Assembly (NCBI GenBank): GCA_015847255.1
Contig: JADLZK010004668.1
Location: 124,001 to 188,000 of the forward strand
From: Hyparrhenia diplandra
Lineage: Eukaryota > Streptophyta > Magnoliopsida > Poales > Poaceae
Reading direction: 5' to 3'
Length of the DNA stretch: 64,000 nucleotides
The translations under genes were made by a program, and so were the position numbers. Below the pieces are notes generated by a model that worked only from the letters and a program-made list of their open reading frames with translations, had not been told where the DNA came from and did no database searches. Shown piece by piece: positions 35,224 through 48,626 of the stretch. The stretch's first letter is position 1. Every line of letters begins with the position of its first letter.

Positions 35224-36076
35224 TTATACTGCCCACATGAAGAAAGAACACGTCGGAGTCCACCAGCCGCATCCCAAGAAGTAATGCCCCTGCATCTGGC
35301 CCGGCGTGGCCACCATGCCCAGCTTGCTTGGCACACCACAGAAGCAGCAGGGCACTGTGTTCATCCCGGTGGCTGCGGCACATGGCAGCGGTGGCTCAGG
35401 CTGAGGAGGTAGCGTTGCCACCAAAGATCGCGGGCCAACAGATGGCAGCGCAGCCTTAGGCTGAGGAGGTGACTGCTTCGTCGCCAGCGAGCCCGTGATC
35501 TTGAGCAGTGTTCCCCGCCGCATGAGCTCGACGAGGAGGTGAGCGGTGTTCAGAGCGTCATCCAGACCGCAGTGGAGGCGGCCCTCCCACTGCAGCCCTG
35601 CCTTCCGAATCGCATCCTGCAGGTTGAATCTGAGATTGCCCACACCAAACGCTGCCGAGAAGAGCAGCTTCAGATTAATCCACTCATCGAAATAGCGAGG
35701 CTTTTCTATACCTTTGAAGCGGCATTCCCCCTCCAGCATGGTGCGGCAGTCCCAATCTCCCCATGTCACAACGGCGAGCTTGCCCTTCTTGGCACCATGT
35801 TCCTCGATCCAGCGGTCGTGGAGCTCCAGCGCCTCGGCGAGGCTGACGCCAGCGTCGACGTCTTCTTGGCTGATCCCCGTGAGCTCGCGGCAGAAGTCAG
35901 TGAGGCGGGGATGGTGCCTTGGGCGGACATAGATGCGGAAGGTGGACAGCGTCCGGCCAGTGGCGCCGTCGACGAGCACGGAGGGGGAACTCGATGATCT
36001 CCTGCGGGTAGATCACCGAGCCCTCCTGGCAGGTCGCCTCAAAATCGATCACCAAGAAGTAGTCGAACGACGACAT
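35224..36076 (-). CDS. ERI2-like: ERI2-like 3'-5' exonuclease with zf-GRF, copy 2 (frameshifted)
   Basis: The start is at the complement of 36074-36076 and the TAA stop at 35224-35226. Motifs are as in copy 1: the DFEATC region, VTWGDWDCRTML, HCGLDDALNTAHLL and the zf-GRF finger ending CSFFMWAV. The reading frame is continuous from about residue 32 to the stop. The only break against copies 1 and 3 is one extra G in the run at 35983-35987 (plus strand), which throws the first exonuclease motif out of frame. A downstream in-frame Met (from 35979) would give 251 residues but lack the first catalytic Asp/Glu. The linker has fewer hexamer units than copy 1. Of the three copies, this has the least damage. 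Confidence 0.75.
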
Positions 36077-36540
36077 CCTGCCGTCGGCAGAGGGCTGGGG
36101 ACGGGGGGCGAAACGGGGAGGAGCGGGCTGGGGGCCGGAGCAGGATCGCGAGGTGTGAGGTCGACGAGGAGGCGGCGGGGCCGGAGCAGGATCGCGAGGT
36201 GTGAGGTCGACGAGAAGGCGGCGGCGGAAACAGAAGAAGAAGCAAATAGATCGGGATGGACTGGAGCTGTGGATCGTCGATTGTTTTTTTTTTTTTTTTT
36301 TTTTTTTTTGTTATTTAGTATTTATGAACCCGCGGCCACCCGGGGCGACTGGCCGGGAATTTTGGGTGCCCATCTTCCTTTTTTTTTTTTTCTATTTCCT
36401 TTTTTAATTTTTTTTTTCTTTCTATTTTTTTTTTTCTTTTTATTTTCTTTCTACTATTATTTTCTTTGGACTATTAGAAAATATTGTAAGAAAAAAAAAT
36501 CATTATTATTCAGCTCATGCGTCATTTTAGGTGACAACTA

Positions 36541-39500
36541 AAAAAAAATATTACAAGGACCCAACACCGCATCTCACCTTATTCGCTCAGTTTTGGATAT
36601 CCTAGCTCGCTGGCTATTCTTTAATAAAGAGTCTGTTGGAGCACACAAGTATTTTCTTGTCAATTCTATTTTAAAAGAGTAGCTAAATCATCAAATTTGA
36701 ATAGTACTTTTTAGCTACTCTGTTGGAGATGCTCTAAGAAGCGATTTACCTTCTTTGAACCCAACAAAAGAAGCGATTTAAAGGCGGTTTTACCAGAGTG
36801 ATAGCGATTTTTTTCTTTTAGTTTTAAATTTATTTCGACCAATTTTTTGAGAAAAATAGTAAATCATAGAAAAATCATAAATAGAAAATCCAAATTAGTT
36901 GGACTCCATTCACTTTGTGAACATATAATATGATATGCTTTTATTTGTTTGAATCTTTAAAAAATCATAGGAAATCATAGAAAAATTATAAAATAGAAAA
37001 TATAATTGTGTTCAACTCCACATGAGTAGATTTACAGTGAACATATAGTATGACATGCATGGTTTGAAAATTTGAGGGAGATGGTATGAGGTTTTGGAGT
37101 TGTGGGAGAAAAGACTGGTTTCCTAAAAGTTGAGGGAGGAAAAGTAGACTTTTTTTCCTTTAGATGGATGTACATTGCCTAAAGCCGGGGCTCGAGTCTC
37201 CATCTATTTTCACAGAGGATCCAAAAACTATTCTCCATCTTTTAGGGACTAATAGAGGGAAAAGAAAAATTTCTGTTTGGTTTCTAGAGACTTTTTTAAG
37301 TCCCAAGGACTAAAAAGACCCTCAACCGAATAACCCCTAAATATGCTTAAGATATATTGTACTCCTCATTTTAAACTATAAAATGATTTGGCCTTTTTAA
37401 TTCATATTCTTTATTATGTATCTAGATATATATTATGTCTAGAAGCATAATACAAAAACTATGAATTTAGAAACACCAAAAACGTTTTATAAATTGTATA
37501 ATTTGGGAGTTGGGATAGATGAAATGCGAGTATAATGCAGGATTATTTTCACAAGTAGAACTGAGTTCTTGCCAACAATATTTGTAACATGTGTTTACTT
37601 CTCAACAGTTTGAGGCTTTCAGTCTTGCTCATATCAGCAATGTGGGGGTAGCTAGGAAACAATTCCAGAGATTACAGGGGTCCAGAAAAAAATCATTTTA
37701 CATGTGTTGTTAGAACCACTAGTTCTACACTTGTTGACAAAAAAAAAAGAAAGTAGTGCTAAACTTTATTGCAGGCCAATAAGTATCATCTTGTAGCAAC
37801 AATTCAGTCATCAACCGCCTAGACATCATACATCAGTTCTGCTAGCCCAGCCACCAATTGCACCAGCATCTCGAGGCTCCTACTTGCAAGAGTTCACCGG
37901 TGGCAGTGCCTTGGAATTACTCACTTGCTTCTTCAGAAACGAATGGACATCACATTTCCCTCAAGAAACTGTACCATTTGAACCTTGGCTCAAATTTCTG
38001 AATACAGGAAACATCTCTATTGTGCCAAAAAAAACATGATCCTTAAATCTCTGGACATTGTACTCAGCTCTTGGAACTTTCTTCGCTTCCCTTAGTAGAC
38101 ATGACTTTATAATTAATAAACAACCCCTGCATTGTCAGCCACTTCGCAACTTGACATCAATAAGAATCCAAAATCCAGCTAGAACATATCTTGGAACACC
38201 TAAAAAATAAACTCAATGTCAGACAAATGAATGGAAAATGACAGACAGGAAAGTACATACAACTAATAACCTCCTTTTTCTGATTCTTTCTAGGCTACAT
38301 TCTTATCAGGTTAGAAATTAGTTTAATACTACCTAAGAAACATCCATATTCTATAATCACAGATAATCTACCTGATAAGAAACATCCATATTCTATAATC
38401 ACCGATAATCTACCTGAAAGTACCTGGTAATAATTATACATACAATATTGTAATGTCCCCTCAAACAGCCCCCCATGCTGGATCTATTGTACTAGCTCAC
38501 TAGTGGAATAGTGGACTAATTCACTAGTAGATTATATTTTTCCCAGTCAACCACATCCAACTGTGTCAAGGTTGTTAGGGGTCACCTAAATCTCTACATG
38601 TGAATCAGCTTGAAAATATAAATTTTATAGCATGATGTGGTTCAAATATAGAAGCTAAGCATCGCAATGTACCTTAATGAAACATTGTTCTCATGAAGAT
38701 ACTATATCATGTCCTTGTGCTTAGGTCTTTTTCTTATGAGAACTCCATTCCCTTTCCTACATAATTTGTGGAGAACTCATGATTACATTCATTCACATAT
38801 ATGTTGACATAAACCAACAATCAACCATTACCAGTGTTGTGCAGCCTAATCATTTATTGTTGCTGTGGAAGTAGACCCTTTTGTCCAATCCCTTGACAGT
38901 TGACACCATAAATAGGAAACAACAAACCAAAAAACAAAGAAATAATTTACCAACATGATCAACTGTTCCAAGAACTGAATAGGATAGATCGTCAAATATA
39001 TACAATCATCTGTCCATAGAAATCAATCTCCCTCATTCTTCTGTGGACACTAGCCCAAACTTTCCATGGATGAAGGTTTTATAGTACTCCATGAGTAAAC
39101 CTTCAGAATCAAATATTAGGGCAAGAAATGGGTCAAATATGCCTCTCTTTTCAACCACACAATCACAGTATTTAATCATCGCCCTCTCAATTGGCACCCA
39201 TCCCTCTTAGTTCCCTACACACTGAACACTGAGCTCCATTTGTTACCCCTTTTCTCCTAGTAGGAGACCAAATAAAAACAGCTAAGGACTTTTCAACACT
39301 ATTTGCAGTAAATAGCTAATACTAAATTAAAGAATGTTTTGTTAAGAATTAAAGAATGTCCAGGGGTGACATATTTTAAATTTGCCTATAATCGGTATTT
39401 TAAATGTTATTCGAGAATTTACTATCAACACAAGAGGTTTATAATTTCTTAAAATACTAACCTTTTCCTATACCTTACATAACTTCAATTCACTCCTTGT

Positions 39501-39949
39501 GGTTACAATAGCGTGCAAGAAATTGAAAATAACAGTAAATTGATCAAATTGTATGTATCCTTATCATGGTTAAAGAAATGGTTTTATGTAGGATCACAGC
39601 ATCTAAAAAGGTAAAACTGCAAGCAAATCAGGCTAGAGCAATCCCAATAAAATGAAAAGTATACTCCTTTTAGCATCGCGCCAAGGTTTGCATAGATACC
39701 CTAAACATGAATCCTTACAAGTGGGCACGAAGCCTCTCTTAGACAGTGTTTGGATAGCACTTTAGGACTTTCTTGTTTATAACAAAAGCCTAGACCTGAA
39801 GAGATCCTCATGGCCGAGAAGATAAGGCCGAAGTGGAACCTAAAAGCCCAAGTGGCACCTAAAACTCTCTCTGCACTGAGGCTATTGCTTCCTACCCACC
39901 AATCTGGACTTCAACAATTAGGCATCAACGCAAAAGGTGTTTGAAAACA
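36541..39949. other. AT-rich spacer
   Basis: No gene was recognised. It includes degenerate MITE-like sequence (around 37180-37345) and a 42-bp tandem duplication at 38335-38419. The part near 36850-37060 repeats motifs such as 'aatcatagaaaaat' and 'gaacatataatatgatatgc', suggesting an old local duplication. Confidence 0.4.
38335..38419 (+). repeat. 42-bp direct duplication
   Basis: Two units of 'aagaaacatccatattctat...gataatctacctga' follow each other with one or two differences. Confidence 0.85.
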
Positions 39950-40138
39950 AGATAACCACCATTCATATATATGAAACAACCAGAAATCATTAACAAGCTA
40001 CCAAAGAATGAACAGCGACAAAATAAACTGATGAGATTATGTCTACAGTCTACTTCATTGCTTTCTGAAATAGTCATACGATAGTAGCTGGCTAGTAGCA
40101 CAAAAAACAAAATAAATAGCTGGCTAGCAGCCTAAAAC

Positions 40139-42318
40139 TGTCATGGGCAGCCAGCGCTGCCCACGGTCCAATAGGCCCAAATGTCATTAGCGGCCCAATA
40201 GGCCCAAGGATCATTAGCTTAGCCGCTAAGTTAGAGTTAGTCCCCTCTTTATATAAAGAGAGGGGGTTTGTCATTTGGATGCAAGCAATGAACAATGAAA
40301 CAATTCTAGTCTCCCCAATCTCTTAAGCTCTTGGCAAAGCATAAGGCCTAATTACCCCAAACTATCCATCTACATTACACCCTGGGTATCGAGCCCAAGC
40401 GATCCTTTTCCACGGCCGTTGCCAATCCTTTACCCACCGATTCTTCAAAAAAAAAGTCCAATCCAGATCACGGCGCGCCGCCGCCCCATCACCGATCCAG
40501 CGGCCTCCACGCGACATCGCGCCGCCCGCGGGCCCTTCCCCCACCTCATCGGCCGTCGTAGGCCATCCCCCCACCACACAGCCGCCGCGCCCCATCTTCT
40601 CCACCCACACGCACCGCCATCTCCGTCCGCTCCTAGTCCGTGTCGATCCCCGCCACGAGGCTCCCCCCCCGCACCACCGGCGCCACCACCACCACCATCT
40701 CCGGCCGTTCGTGCGTGCGGGTCGTCCGTAGCGCCCGATTTGCGCCGCCCGCATCGTTAAGCGACCCGCGGGTCTTTTCCGCGCCGTCCTCGTCGTTCGC
40801 GACCCCACGGTCCGATCCGGCGCCGTCCACGCGGCCTCCCGATTCTCTGCAACGCGCAGATCTTCTCCAGCGCCGCCCACGTGGCTCCCGTGCGGCGCGC
40901 CACACTGCCGCCGTCGCCCAGGATCCCCGGCCCCCACCACCCGGCGGTCGGGCGTTCTCCACGGCGCCGCCTCGATCCGGGGCGACCACGGCTTCACTCA
41001 TCGCCCCATCCGGCGTAGCGACCTCGGTCGAGATTGACCGTGGCCACGGCCGCCCGTCCTCAGCGGCGAGGCGATCCTGCCACCTCCACCACACAGCTCC
41101 GCCCGTTTCTCCATCAGCGCGGCCGCATTGCCGCCGCCCGCCCTCGATGGATTTTTCCGCGAGTTTGATGGGACCTCGATCCGGTGGCCTTCGTTAACCA
41201 ATGCGAGCTCTACTTCCGCCGGGAGCGCATCATGGTGGAAGAACGAGTATGGCTAGCTTCCCGCAATTTGCAAGCTGACGCCGAGTTTGGTTCCGCCAAG
41301 TCGAAGACGATGAATACCCAGCGTGGCGTCGCTTCCCGAGCCCCGCTCCTGCGTTTCAAACCGCCCCGTGCCCCAACCTCGCTTCATCGGTATCCCTTGG
41401 TGTCGACAACTCCCTCGCACCCCTTGCTGCCGATGTTTCTACGCGCCTGGATCGCATCAAGGAGATGCTCAACGTGATGGGAGAAGGGAAGTGAACGCCG
41501 GGGCGGGTATGCGCCTCCGGGCCGCAGCACGGGGACTTACGGTGCGCCGCCGGCGCAGCTCTTCATGCAGCAAAAGCATCGGAGGAGCAAGCGGCGGTGC
41601 GACTACAAGCTGCGGGCGAGGTTTCCTTGTCCGACGCGTGTGGTGCGGAAGATGCGCATGCTCCCGGCTCCCATTTGCCGTGCGTGTTCACCACCTCGGC
41701 CTCAACCATCCGTCCTGCTTTGCTCCAAGTGAAGGGGAGGTCCAAATATGGGCACTTCCACTACGGCGAACAAGCGGCACCTTCGGCATCGGGCATCATT
41801 GGCTATGGCGCCTCACGCATCCTTGTTCTGCCGTGGTGCTAGCCGATTCCAATGCCGAGAGCGGGCTGGTTCAAGCTCCATCCTTCGGCCCCAATGAAGC
41901 GGCGGAGGCGCTCTTCCCATGGGATCCCGGTGGACATAAATTATTTCATATTCTAGTCTTTAATAACAGAGGTAAGCCGAGATGTAAAAGGCTTCACCCT
42001 AGGTCGCGTCGAATAGGTCCACGGCGCTTATCCAGCTCGAGGACGAAATTTGGGTCTCCAAGGGCGGGGAGATGTCATGGGTAGCCAGCCAGGCCGCCAC
42101 TTGTCCAATAGGCCCAAATGTCATTAGCGGCCCAATAGGCCCAAGGATCATTAGCTTAGCCGCTAAGTTAGGGTTAGTCCCCTCTTTATATAAAGAGAGG
42201 CAGGTTTGTCATTTGGATGCAAGCAATGAACAATGAAACAATTCTAGTCTCCCCCAATCTCTTAAGCTCTTGGCAAAGCATAAGGCCTAATTACCCCAAA
42301 CTATCCATCTACATTACA
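40139..42318 (+). mobile_element. Non-autonomous LTR retrotransposon with 5-bp TSD
   Basis: The LTRs are 40139-40379 and 42073-42318, start TGTCATGGG, end ATTACA and are near-identical, with small differences near their 5' ends and at a few sites. The target duplication AAAAC flanks both sides (40134-40138 and 42319-42323). A degenerate initiator-Met-like primer site (tgggtatcgagccca) follows LTR1, and a purine tract (aagggcggggaga) precedes LTR2. The 1.7-kb interior has only a gag scrap (FVNQCELYFRRERIMVEERV, near 41190) and a short 3' coding remnant, so it needs proteins in trans. Segment S1 (about 27058-27200) keeps the uninterrupted target site. Confidence 0.9.
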
Positions 42319-42849
42319 AAAACATAACAACCATGGCTCCACAGATCGAACAGGCAGATGCAAGCACATTAGCACTGTAATTGATTGGAATAATTGATCA
42401 AAAGAGTGCACACCAGCATTTTGTGTTTTTAGTTGGCCACTCTGAATGCATACAAATTGGAACTTGCCATCAGCTAAAGCTTCAGAAACATATTTGAAAA
42501 TGCATGATCAAGCCTCCCAGATATTCTATTAGTAAGCAATTCCAAAAGTAAGTAACAGCCTACCAAATATATTCCAAAGCACCTAATACAAATTCACATT
42601 GAATTCTGACTAAATATATTTCATTCATTTGCACTTCAAGATTATATTACCAATGAACCAAGAATCTTTAGAACCAGATTACTGCAACAAGTTTTTTAGG
42701 AAGAACTGCAAGTCCTCTGCCTTTTCGTCATAGTACGAAACAAGCTGCCTATTTATACATCAAACAGCCAGATATCACTAACAGGGGGGGGGACATATGC
42801 AAACACCTTTAAAAAAAAAACACGGGGAGATTTTGGGTTTACAAGCCAT

Positions 42850-44230
42850 CATCACACAGGTTGTGATGTTAGATACTCCGAGAATTTACAAAAGTACAAT
42901 TCAAGTTTGTGTTGCCGATTCAAAACTTGACACCATTGATCAACAATGTGCTTTTTATTTTCTAGGAAATCTGAAGCGCCACTGTTCTGACATAGCCTTG
43001 CAGGCTGCAAACACTTGCTCAACGTTGTGTCTTCCATTTCTAAAAACTCTGCATTCCCTGCCTTCCATAGTTGCTAGCATGAAAGAGAGACAAAGGCTGA
43101 AAACTCATTGATAGGAGCACCAGGAGGCGGCGTCCTCCTATGCACGTCAGTAATACTTGTCCCCAGCATGTCTGTCATACCAAGCCTCTCCCAAAAGAGC
43201 TTGCCAAGATCACAAGCCATGTATCATATGCTCCGGTGTTTCGTCATCTTCATGGCAAACTTCACATCACATGTACTGGTTGGTAATACGTGTTTCCACT
43301 GCAACACTGAACGACACTGTATTTTTCGTTGCAGTAGGAGCCACATGAACATTTGTACCTGCGGTGGAGCAGCATTGCGCTAAATGAAGGAATCTCTTTC
43401 ATCAGACGGCTGGCCCTTCGCCTTGTGGAGCTGGTAGATGGCACCGCTGTCAAGTCCAGAGCTGCTTTTGCTGAACGGTGAGGATCTTCGGTTGGGCTGG
43501 ACTGTCAGTTCATTTCCTGCAATCACACCTTCAAAAACTGGAGCTGTTCGAGTGCCATTGGCGATAACCTAGGCACCAAACCAGAGCGTAGACCGGCCTG
43601 AATCACTTCCTTTACAGTGGCTTCTTTCCTTGTGCATCGTGCAGTGACTAAAAAGTGTCGGGCAGATATCCGCGAGAGCATCGTCGCCATGACAGACGTC
43701 AAGCCAGAAGGAGCAGGCTGCCCCGTCTCCAATCTTAACAGAACTGATAGCCTGGTAGAGAGATAGCAAAGACCGCAGAACCATCCAATGATCTCCATGT
43801 ATTTCGCCTTTCATGGAGGAGATGCATGCCCTACCTTGCACCCATTGTCCCCAGGCCAAGAAGTCCAGAGAGTGTATCATATGAACGAGTTTCAGTAGCA
43901 GGCAAATGTTCCGGGTGCCCATGTCCTTGATGCCAAATCCACCTTTATCCTTGGGGCGCATACCTGTATCCAGACCACAAGACAACTTGCAGGTGAAGCT
44001 TTCCCTGTCTGATCCCCTGACCATAGAAAGACTCGTCGTTTCCTGCACATCTGATGTATGACCGTTGGAGGCAATTGTAGGGAGCTCATGAAGTAGACAA
44101 GCTCTCTGTCCAGCACCGAATTGTGTGAGCACTGCCCTTCCCATTTGATTCAACAGATGAGCTTGCCAACCACTAAGGTATCTGTCAGTCTTCTGAATAT
44201 ATGGGTCGTAAGCAGACAGTGGCAATTTGT
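42850..44230 (-). mobile_element. LINE relic in S3 (RT C-terminal region)
   Basis: The minus strand encodes LSAYDPYIQKTDRYLSGWQA, 'LLNQMGRAVL', a frame switch to 'LPPTVIHQMCRKRRVFLWSG', then KDKGGFGIKDMGTRNICLLL and WVQGRACISSMKGEIHGDHW, as in the C-terminal third of plant LINE ORF2. At least three frameshifts are visible. This region extends farther into ORF2 than the S1 and S2 relics. Confidence 0.65.
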
Positions 44231-44560
44231 TGACAGACAGAGGTAATCCTGTGTCTTGTTGCTGCTTTCTTCCTACATGGCGGACAACTGGAATTGAGTC
44301 TGTGCGAAGGCTTAGTTGGCGCCGTGATGAAGTGTATCTCGAAAAATCACAATCGGAGTAGCCGGTTCAATAACAGCCTCCCCACAAGCAACTCATGATT
44401 CAATTTACTGCTGCCTAAGGATGCGGAACAAGCAAGAGATTTTACATGCAGACAATGCCACACAACCTGACTCGGGTGGAACCTTCCCACTAACACCACC
44501 GCAACCCACTTTCAGGGCTCAACAAACACCCAGGTAACATTTTCTGTAGCAACAGATCAT

Positions 44561-45829
44561 TGTCTGAACTCTGGCACTACTTGGCCTTCAGAGTATCCCC
44601 GTGTCTGTCCCGCTCCGCATTTTGTATGCTTTACTACCAGTATATTGTTTGGAAATAATATACTAGTAGTAATGCAACAGGAATAATATTTTGTATGCTT
44701 TTAGTCTCCACAACTCTGGCATAGTGGCGAAACAAACTAAACGGGAATAATAATGCCTTTCTAAAGCAACCACTTATCAACAGTCCCAAATTTTGCAGCA
44801 AGCCCACAACTTCATTGTCATAAATTTCAGAAATGACAGCCCAAGCATTTCCTGTAAGAATTTTCCTAATCTTAGCACTTTGGTGTCAATGTCAGCAAAA
44901 AAAATATACCTGAAGCGCAACCAGATTACATCCTGGAGATAGCAAAAACAAAATACACTGTATGCAGCCAAAACACTTATGGACACTTGATCATGGTAAA
45001 AAAATGGCAGTGCAAATGCTACAAGAGGTGCCTCTCGCTCATCCTGATATTTTAGAGCATTGAATTCAATTCAATGAAAAACAAGAGAACCAAACATGAT
45101 TTGGTATCATACATTCATACGTTCAAAAATGAAGATGATCATCCTACTGTATGCTTTCCAAACACAAAGTGATACCTTAGCTAATGCAGAGGTCTCAGAT
45201 AAAGCCTCCTTGCTCGGGTTGGGATTGGGTTGAAGCTCCAATTCTAGGTCACTGTCATCGCCCTACCAGTAAGAAGATGAACATAAAAAATAGGTATAGC
45301 ACCAATTACGGAAGGAGCAACCAACACAAGAACAAACTGAATTCCTGTGTGTGCTGCCTTAAGATCCAAACAATCACCAATACAGGAACCCAGGTACTTG
45401 ACGCCATGCAAGCCAGAGGAATGTTACCTGGTATGAAGAACAAAATCAAGAGATAGATGAGTGCAAAAGTGACAAAGTGGACACCTGACCCTTGTGCTCA
45501 ATGTTATTGGTCTCATAAAAATCCCTTGCAAAGAGAAAATGCATCTCGCATCATTGTAATGCCGCCTCTAATCAGGCCATCCATTAGATTCCTGAAATCA
45601 ATTTGCCCTTCAGCACAAAAGCATATGCTATCCTAACCCAACATCATTCAGGTTTTGTTCATGGTCTGAAAATAGGCATTATTGGGCCATTAGATGCCCG
45701 TCAGTTATAAAAACAATGAAGAGTGTGCTTGAACAAATAAGATTAGGGCTAATATATTTTTCAGACTTAATCTAATATATATTGAACCAGCCAGAACTCT
45801 CCACCCTGAGTTCCAATCTGCATACACTA
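44561..45829. other. Spacer, nothing recognised
   Basis: AT-rich, with only short random frames and no repeat structure that I could follow. Confidence 0.4.
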
Positions 45830-47367
45830 CACAAGTTTTTTTTAGGAAGAATTGCATGTCCTCTGCCTTTTTGTTATAGTAGGAAATAAGCTACCTATCT
45901 ATAGATCAAACAGCCAGAATCACTAACAGAATATTAAAGAATGATCTAGCAACAAAACGAACTGACAAGATTGTGGCTATTTTTGTTTCATTCTGAAAGT
46001 CATGAGACAGTAGCAGCTCAAATCAAAACAATCATGGCTGCATAGAGCAAGCAGAAGATACTCTGAAACAAAGAAGAAGAATACCGAACAAACAAATGCA
46101 AACATGTTAGCACTGTAACTGACTGAATACTCAAATGACTTCAGAATAGTGTTGAGATTTCGTTTTACCGCACTAAGTTTCAGAAGCAAGTAAAGTGAAA
46201 ACGCATAATTAACCATCCCAGATATTCTATTAATAAGCAATTCAAAAAAAAAAAAAAAGTGATACAGCGTACCAAGAAAAAAAAAAAAAAAGTGACTACA
46301 GGCCATACATAAAAGGATAATGTTCCACTCCATTCACATATGAAAGAAAAAGGTATACAAAACTTTACCGTCAATATATGAATGACCCCTCCCCTCCCTG
46401 TTCTTCCTATACAGATAGGAGAAATCAGTGTTCTTGTATTAGAAAACACAAGACTCAGGGACAAACCAGAGAGTGACTTTCTACTTTTGGCTAGTATCAA
46501 CAGCAGATAACATAAATCAACACTGAATTCTGGCCAAAATATTCCATTCATTCGCACTTAAAGATTACATTACCCACAAGGAGCAAAAAACTCTTTACGA
46601 CCAGATTACCACAGCAAGAACACAAAACACTTAACAAGTTTTTCTACGAACAACGGCAGTTGCTCCGCCTTTTTCATTATAGCAAAGGAAACAAAACAGT
46701 TTCCTACAAAAGGCGACTAGAGAAAGGGAAAAAAAAATGAAGTTTCCCTTCCAGCATCCTAATATAAGTGTGAACTGCTGCTTCATCCTGGCTCCTCCTG
46801 AGGTTAATGGAAATTTGTAACATTGCCTAATTCATGTTTGAGCTTGTAAACTTCGAGCCACTGTGCTGCATTGCCCTTAATATGTATGGATGCTTCTGGT
46901 AGTCTGGTACCCATATGTTCTCACTGATGTTGAAAGTCTTGAAATAGTCTTGACATTTGTTCCTCCAGATTCTCAGATTGTGACATCAGAAGTTGGAAAA
47001 GCATCTTAGAGAGAGTACGCCTGTTGATTTGCTGTGTTGGACCTTGTGTGATTGGCACCAAAAGTAGAGCAACTGAGCAAGCGGTATTCATCTCATCATC
47101 TTCAATAAAGGACTCATCCTCAGAGTTTAACTCCATTGTAACCTGCAGCTGTTTCTTGGACAGAACTCAAACTGTAAACTCGACAAAGAAAACACTAGTA
47201 TCCTACAAGAGACTAAGACAAACTATAATAACGCCATTAGTGCATAAATATAATATATAATAAATATTAGATAATTATGAACCTTTGCCCCCACAGAAAT
47301 CGACCTGATGAATGTAAATAGCAAAGGCAAATACTTACCTGCTACTTACCTTTGTAGCTGCAGACTG

Positions 47368-48236
47368 TTATATTGCCCACGTAAAGAAAGAACATACTGG
47401 CATCCACCAGCCACATCCGTAGAAGTAATGCCCCTGCATCTGGCCCGGCGTGGCCACCACGCTTAGCTTGCTGGGCACACCACAGAAGCAGAACGGCACT
47501 GTGTCCATCCCGATGGCCGCGGCACATGGCAGCGGTGCCTGAGCCTGAAGCTGAGGCTGAGGAGGTAGCATTGGCTCCAACGAGCGCGGGGCAACACTTG
47601 GCAATGCCGCCTTAGGCTGAGAGCGAGGAGGTGAATGCTTTGTCGCCAGGGAGCCAGTGATCTTGAGCAAAGTTCCCCGCCGCATGAGCTCGACGAGGAG
47701 GTGAGCGGTGTTGAGCGCATCATCCAGACCGCAGTGGAGGCGGCCCTCCCACTGCAGCCCTGCCTTCCCAATCGCATCCTGCAGGTTGAATCTGAGATTG
47801 CCCACACCAAACGCTGCCGAGAAGAGCAGCTTCAGATTAATCCACTCATCGAAATAGCGAGGCTTTTTATACCTTTGAAGCGGCATTCCCCCTCCAGCAT
47901 CGTGCGGCAGTCCCAATCTCCCCATGTCACAACGGCGAGCTTGCCCAGCTTAGCAGCATGTTCTTCGAGCCAGCGGTCGTGGAGCTCCAGCGCCTCGGCG
48001 AGGCTGACGCCAGCGTCGACGTCTTCTTGGGTTATTCCCGTGAGCTGGCGGCAGAAATCAGTGAGGCGAGGATGGTGCCGAGGCCGGACATAGGTGCGGA
48101 AGGTGGACAGCGTCCGGCCGGTGGTGCCGTCGACAAGCACGGAGGGGAACTCGATGATCTCCTGAGGGTAGATCACCGAGCCCTCCTGGCAGGTCGCCTC
48201 AAAATCTATCACCAAGAAGTAGTCGAACGACGACAT
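47368..48236 (-). CDS. ERI2-like: ERI2-like 3'-5' exonuclease with zf-GRF, copy 3 (frameshifted)
   Basis: The start is at the complement of 48234-48236 and the TAA stop at 47368-47370. The N-terminal exonuclease half is open: MSSFDYFLVIDFEATC through VTWGDWDCRTMLEGECRFKG. A single-base loss in the T-run at 47864-47868 (plus strand) then shifts it out of the frame that holds HCGLDDALNTAHLL and the finger (CFCGVPSKLSVVATPGQ... FFTWAI). Substitutions against copies 1 and 2 are more numerous (TTGRTL, WLEEHAAKLG, GYGCGWWMPV-region changes). This makes it the most diverged of the three genes. The zinc-finger cysteines are all kept. Confidence 0.72.
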
Positions 48237-48450
48237 CCTGCCGTCGGCAGAGGGCTGGGGGGCGGGGCGAAACGGGGAGGAGCGGGCTGGGGGCCGGAGA
48301 GGAGCGGCGTACTGGCGGCAGGAGGGCTGCGAGCTGCGGAATCGCGAGGTCGAGTTGGCGGCGGCGGCGAGTCGGCGAGTAGCTCGACGAAGAAAGAAGG
48401 GAAGAGCAAAATATTTTTTTTTTCTTATTTATGAACCCGCGGGCGATATT

Positions 48451-48553
48451 GAGCGTGTTCGGCTTGTCTCGGCTTGGCTTCAGCTTATTCTCTCTCGAGA
48501 ATACTATTCAATCGGTAAAATCAGCCATCAGCCGAGATCAGCCGAACAGGCTC
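48451..48553. mobile_element. Small MITE in the 5' flank of exonuclease copy 3
   Basis: The ends gagcgtgttcggct and agccgaacaggctc are inverted repeats, and ATT flanks both sides (48448-48450, 48554-48556). The corresponding place in copy 1 (near 31752) is uninterrupted, which confirms an insertion. Confidence 0.7.
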
Positions 48554-48626
48554 ATTGGGTGCCGACGGGTGGTTTCCGTTCGATTCCGCCCAGGTTTGCT
48601 TTTTTTGTATTTCTTTTTTATTTTTA

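Larger units (their letters stand above)
32510..36540. repeat. Amplified segment, copy S2
   Basis: It begins with 'ctttacggtcagattatcacag', matching 27437 onward in S1. It contains the LINE relic, a gag-like scrap and exonuclease copy 2, and ends in the same 'aatgcgtcattttaggtgac' flank (36520-36540). Confidence 0.7.
39950..44560. repeat. Amplified segment, copy S3 (no exonuclease)
   Basis: 39950-40138 and 42319-42500 match S1 26910-27245, interrupted by the LTR element. Farther on are LINE sequence and the shared 'gagtctgtgcgaaggcttag' block (near 44300). The copy ends without the exonuclease gene. Confidence 0.6.

Noticed and set aside
40362..42084. Several long frames in both strands of the LTR element interior
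   Set aside because: Their Arg/Pro-rich composition comes from GC-rich DNA. Only a short gag-like stretch near 41190 and the 3' end could be supported.
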